A program made the translations under genes and the position numbers. DNA of 48,412 nt from Bradyrhizobium genosp. SA-3 (lineage in GTDB: Bacteria; Pseudomonadota; Alphaproteobacteria; Rhizobiales; Xanthobacteraceae), in assembly GCF_004212635.1 (NCBI RefSeq), contig NZ_PSRT01000064.1:1-48412 (forward strand). Direction: 5' to 3'. This document shows positions 47,213 through 48,412 of the stretch, piece after piece; within the stretch, counting starts at the first letter, position 1, and the number at the start of each line of letters is the position of its first letter. Under the pieces are notes generated by a model. It saw only the letters and a list, made by a program, of their open reading frames with translations, did no database searches and was not told the DNA's origin.

Positions 47213-48412
47213 ATGTCGAAGAAGTCCCTGTTCAAGGCGCTGACCGAGACCGGCCCGCTGATCGCGCTGGGGACGGCGCTTGCGATTCTGGTGTCGGTCG
47301 CCGGCCCGGCCTCGGCGCAGTTCTTCAACTTCCCGGGCTTCGGCGGCCCGCCGCAGCGCGCGGCCCCGCCGCCACAACGGGGCGGCGGTGGAGGTGGCTG
47401 GTTCGGCGGCGACTTCTTCGCACCATTCCAGCAGCAACAGCCGCAGGCACCGCGCCAGGATTTTTCGCGCGCGCCGGCGCCGGCCAAGCGCGACACCATC
47501 CCCGACAAGAACGTGCTGGTGATCGGCGACGCCATGGCCGACTGGCTCGCCTATGGCCTTGAGGACGCCTACACCGAGCAGCCCGACATGGGCGTGATCC
47601 GCAAGCACAAGACCACCTCGGGCCTGATCAAGTACCAGCCGAAGGGTGAGCCCTCGGACTGGGCGGCTGCGGCGAAGGGCATCCTCGAGACCGAAAAGCC
47701 CGAAATCATCGTCGTGATGCTCGGCCTCAACGACCGCATCGCGATCCGCGAGCCTGCGGCCGACAAGTCGGACAAGGCCTCTGACAAGGACAAGAAGAAC
47801 GACAAGGGCGCGCGCAGCAAGCCACCGGGCAAGCCCGGCGACGCCAAGCCCGACACCGCTGCCAAGCCTGAGGACAAACCCGCAGCGGATACTGACCTGC
47901 CCCAGGATGATGCCGACAACGCCGATACGCCGGCGGCCGCCGCGCCGGAGAAGACGGCGCGCAATCCGAATGGTCTCTACGAATTCCGCGACGAGCGCTG
48001 GATCGAGCTCTACGGCAAGAAGATCGAGGAGCTGGCCAACGTCCTCAAGGCCAAGGGCGTTCCGGTGCTCTGGGTCGGGCTACCCGCCATCCGCGGGCAG
48101 AAGGGCACGGCGGACATGCTGTTCCTGGATTCGCTGTATCGTGAAGGCGCGGCCAAGGCCGGCATCACTTATGTCGATGTCTGGGACGGTTTTGTCGACG
48201 AGGCCGGCCGCTTCCTTCAGAAGGGTCCTGACTTCGAAGGCCAGATCCGCCAGCTCCGCAGCTCTGACGGCGTCTATTTCACAAAACCCGGCGCGCGCAA
48301 GCTCGCGCACTATGTCGAACGCGAGATCACGCGCCTGCTCGCGGGCCGCTCCGGCCCGATTGCGCTGCCGAGCGAGCCGGCGACGCCCGACACCAGCGCC
48401 GAGCCCGGCAAG
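47213..48412 (+). CDS. DUF459 SGNH-fold protein, catalytic Ser and His apparently replaced (3' end outside window)
   Basis: 400 codons from ATG 47213, still open at the right edge. A signal peptide (about 1-36, ending ASAQ) is followed by a Gly/Pro/Phe/Gln-rich linker (40-95). The SGNH domain starts VLVIGDAMADWLAYGL: the nucleophile position after GD is Ala107, not Ser. Block III GLND is intact (171-174). An insert of Lys/Asp/Pro/Ala (about 181-250) separates it from WIELYGKKIEEL and VPVLWVGLPAIRGQ. The final block is SSDGVYFTKPG, with Tyr355 where the catalytic His of D-x-x-H would be. As read, it cannot act as a normal SGNH esterase and may be a binding or structural protein of the envelope. 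It lies downstream of the transglycosylase. Confidence 0.85.
   Translation, partial: MSKKSLFKALTETGPLIALGTALAILVSVAGPASAQFFNFPGFGGPPQRAAPPPQRGGGGGGWFGGDFFAPFQQQQPQAPRQDFSRAPAPAKRDTIPDKNVLVIGDAMADWLAYGLEDAYTEQPDMGVIRKHKTTSGLIKYQPKGEPSDWAAAAKGILETEKPEIIVVMLGLNDRIAIREPAADKSDKASDKDKKNDKGARSKPPGKPGDAKPDTAAKPEDKPAADTDLPQDDADNADTPAAAAPEKTARNPNGLYEFRDERWIELYGKKIEELANVLKAKGVPVLWVGLPAIRGQKGTADMLFLDSLYREGAAKAGITYVDVWDGFVDEAGRFLQKGPDFEGQIRQLRSSDGVYFTKPGARKLAHYVEREITRLLAGRSGPIALPSEPATPDTSAEPGK

Overview
The window is high-GC alphaproteobacterial chromosome, most likely Bradyrhizobium or a close relative. The evidence is the ruvCAB gene order next to a YbgC-type thioesterase start, a zapA-6S RNA-5-formyl-THF cyclo-ligase cluster, an rpmE/RcdA/DUF1192 neighbourhood, and many dispersed palindromic repeats of the kind seen in Bradyrhizobium intergenic DNA. 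The assignment rests on recognised protein and RNA families; no search was run.

Layout. 1-780: 3' part of groEL with a strong terminator. 780-3180: a more A/T-rich accessory segment with a 62-aa protein translationally coupled (ATGA) to a large serine recombinase. The recombinase runs into the 5' end of a ybgC gene on the opposite strand, and only 33 codons of ybgC remain, so this looks like one end of an integrated element. 3311-8770 (minus strand): metallophosphoesterase, a duplicated-domain protein, ruvB, ruvA, ruvC and a YebC/PmpR regulator. 8995-12354 (plus): two soluble methyl-accepting proteins with a shared C-terminal sensor-like domain, one also carrying a PilZ-like segment. 12748-15484 (minus): YmdB-type phosphoesterase, 5-formyl-THF cyclo-ligase, 6S RNA, ZapA and a DUF4164 coiled-coil protein.

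15857-25451 (plus): a central carbon block with transketolase, GAPDH, phosphoglycerate kinase, class II aldolase and, unusually, a class I aldolase beside it. It continues with a ThiE/TenI-like protein, a Sel1-repeat protein and an inositol-monophosphatase gene broken by a one-base frameshift. 25615-31236 (minus): an RND efflux pump with its lipoprotein adaptor, and a cyclopropane-fatty-acid-synthase-like methyltransferase. 31387-34356 (plus): a MotA/ExbB-like and OmpA/MotB-like pair, a GNAT acetyltransferase and a small membrane protein. 34535-36394 (minus): an MsbA-like ABC exporter.

36592-39371: ribosomal protein L31, RcdA (CtrA degradation), a candidate small RNA with a CtrA-like box, a DUF1192 protein and an NAD(P)H quinone oxidoreductase. 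39512-44408: two cyclic-di-GMP enzymes (a seven-helix PAS-degenerate GGDEF-EAL protein and a GGEEF cyclase with an I-site) separated by a small DUF7662-like gene. 44579-48412: GalU, an MltB-type lytic transglycosylase and the start of a DUF459 SGNH-fold protein that lacks the usual catalytic Ser and His.

Most of the window is housekeeping: recombination repair, central carbon metabolism, envelope and cell-cycle functions. The points worth following are the recombinase/ybgC junction, the candidate sRNA by rcdA, the paired soluble MCPs, the frameshifted suhB-like gene, the DUF459 protein with altered catalytic positions, and the layered families of palindromic repeats.
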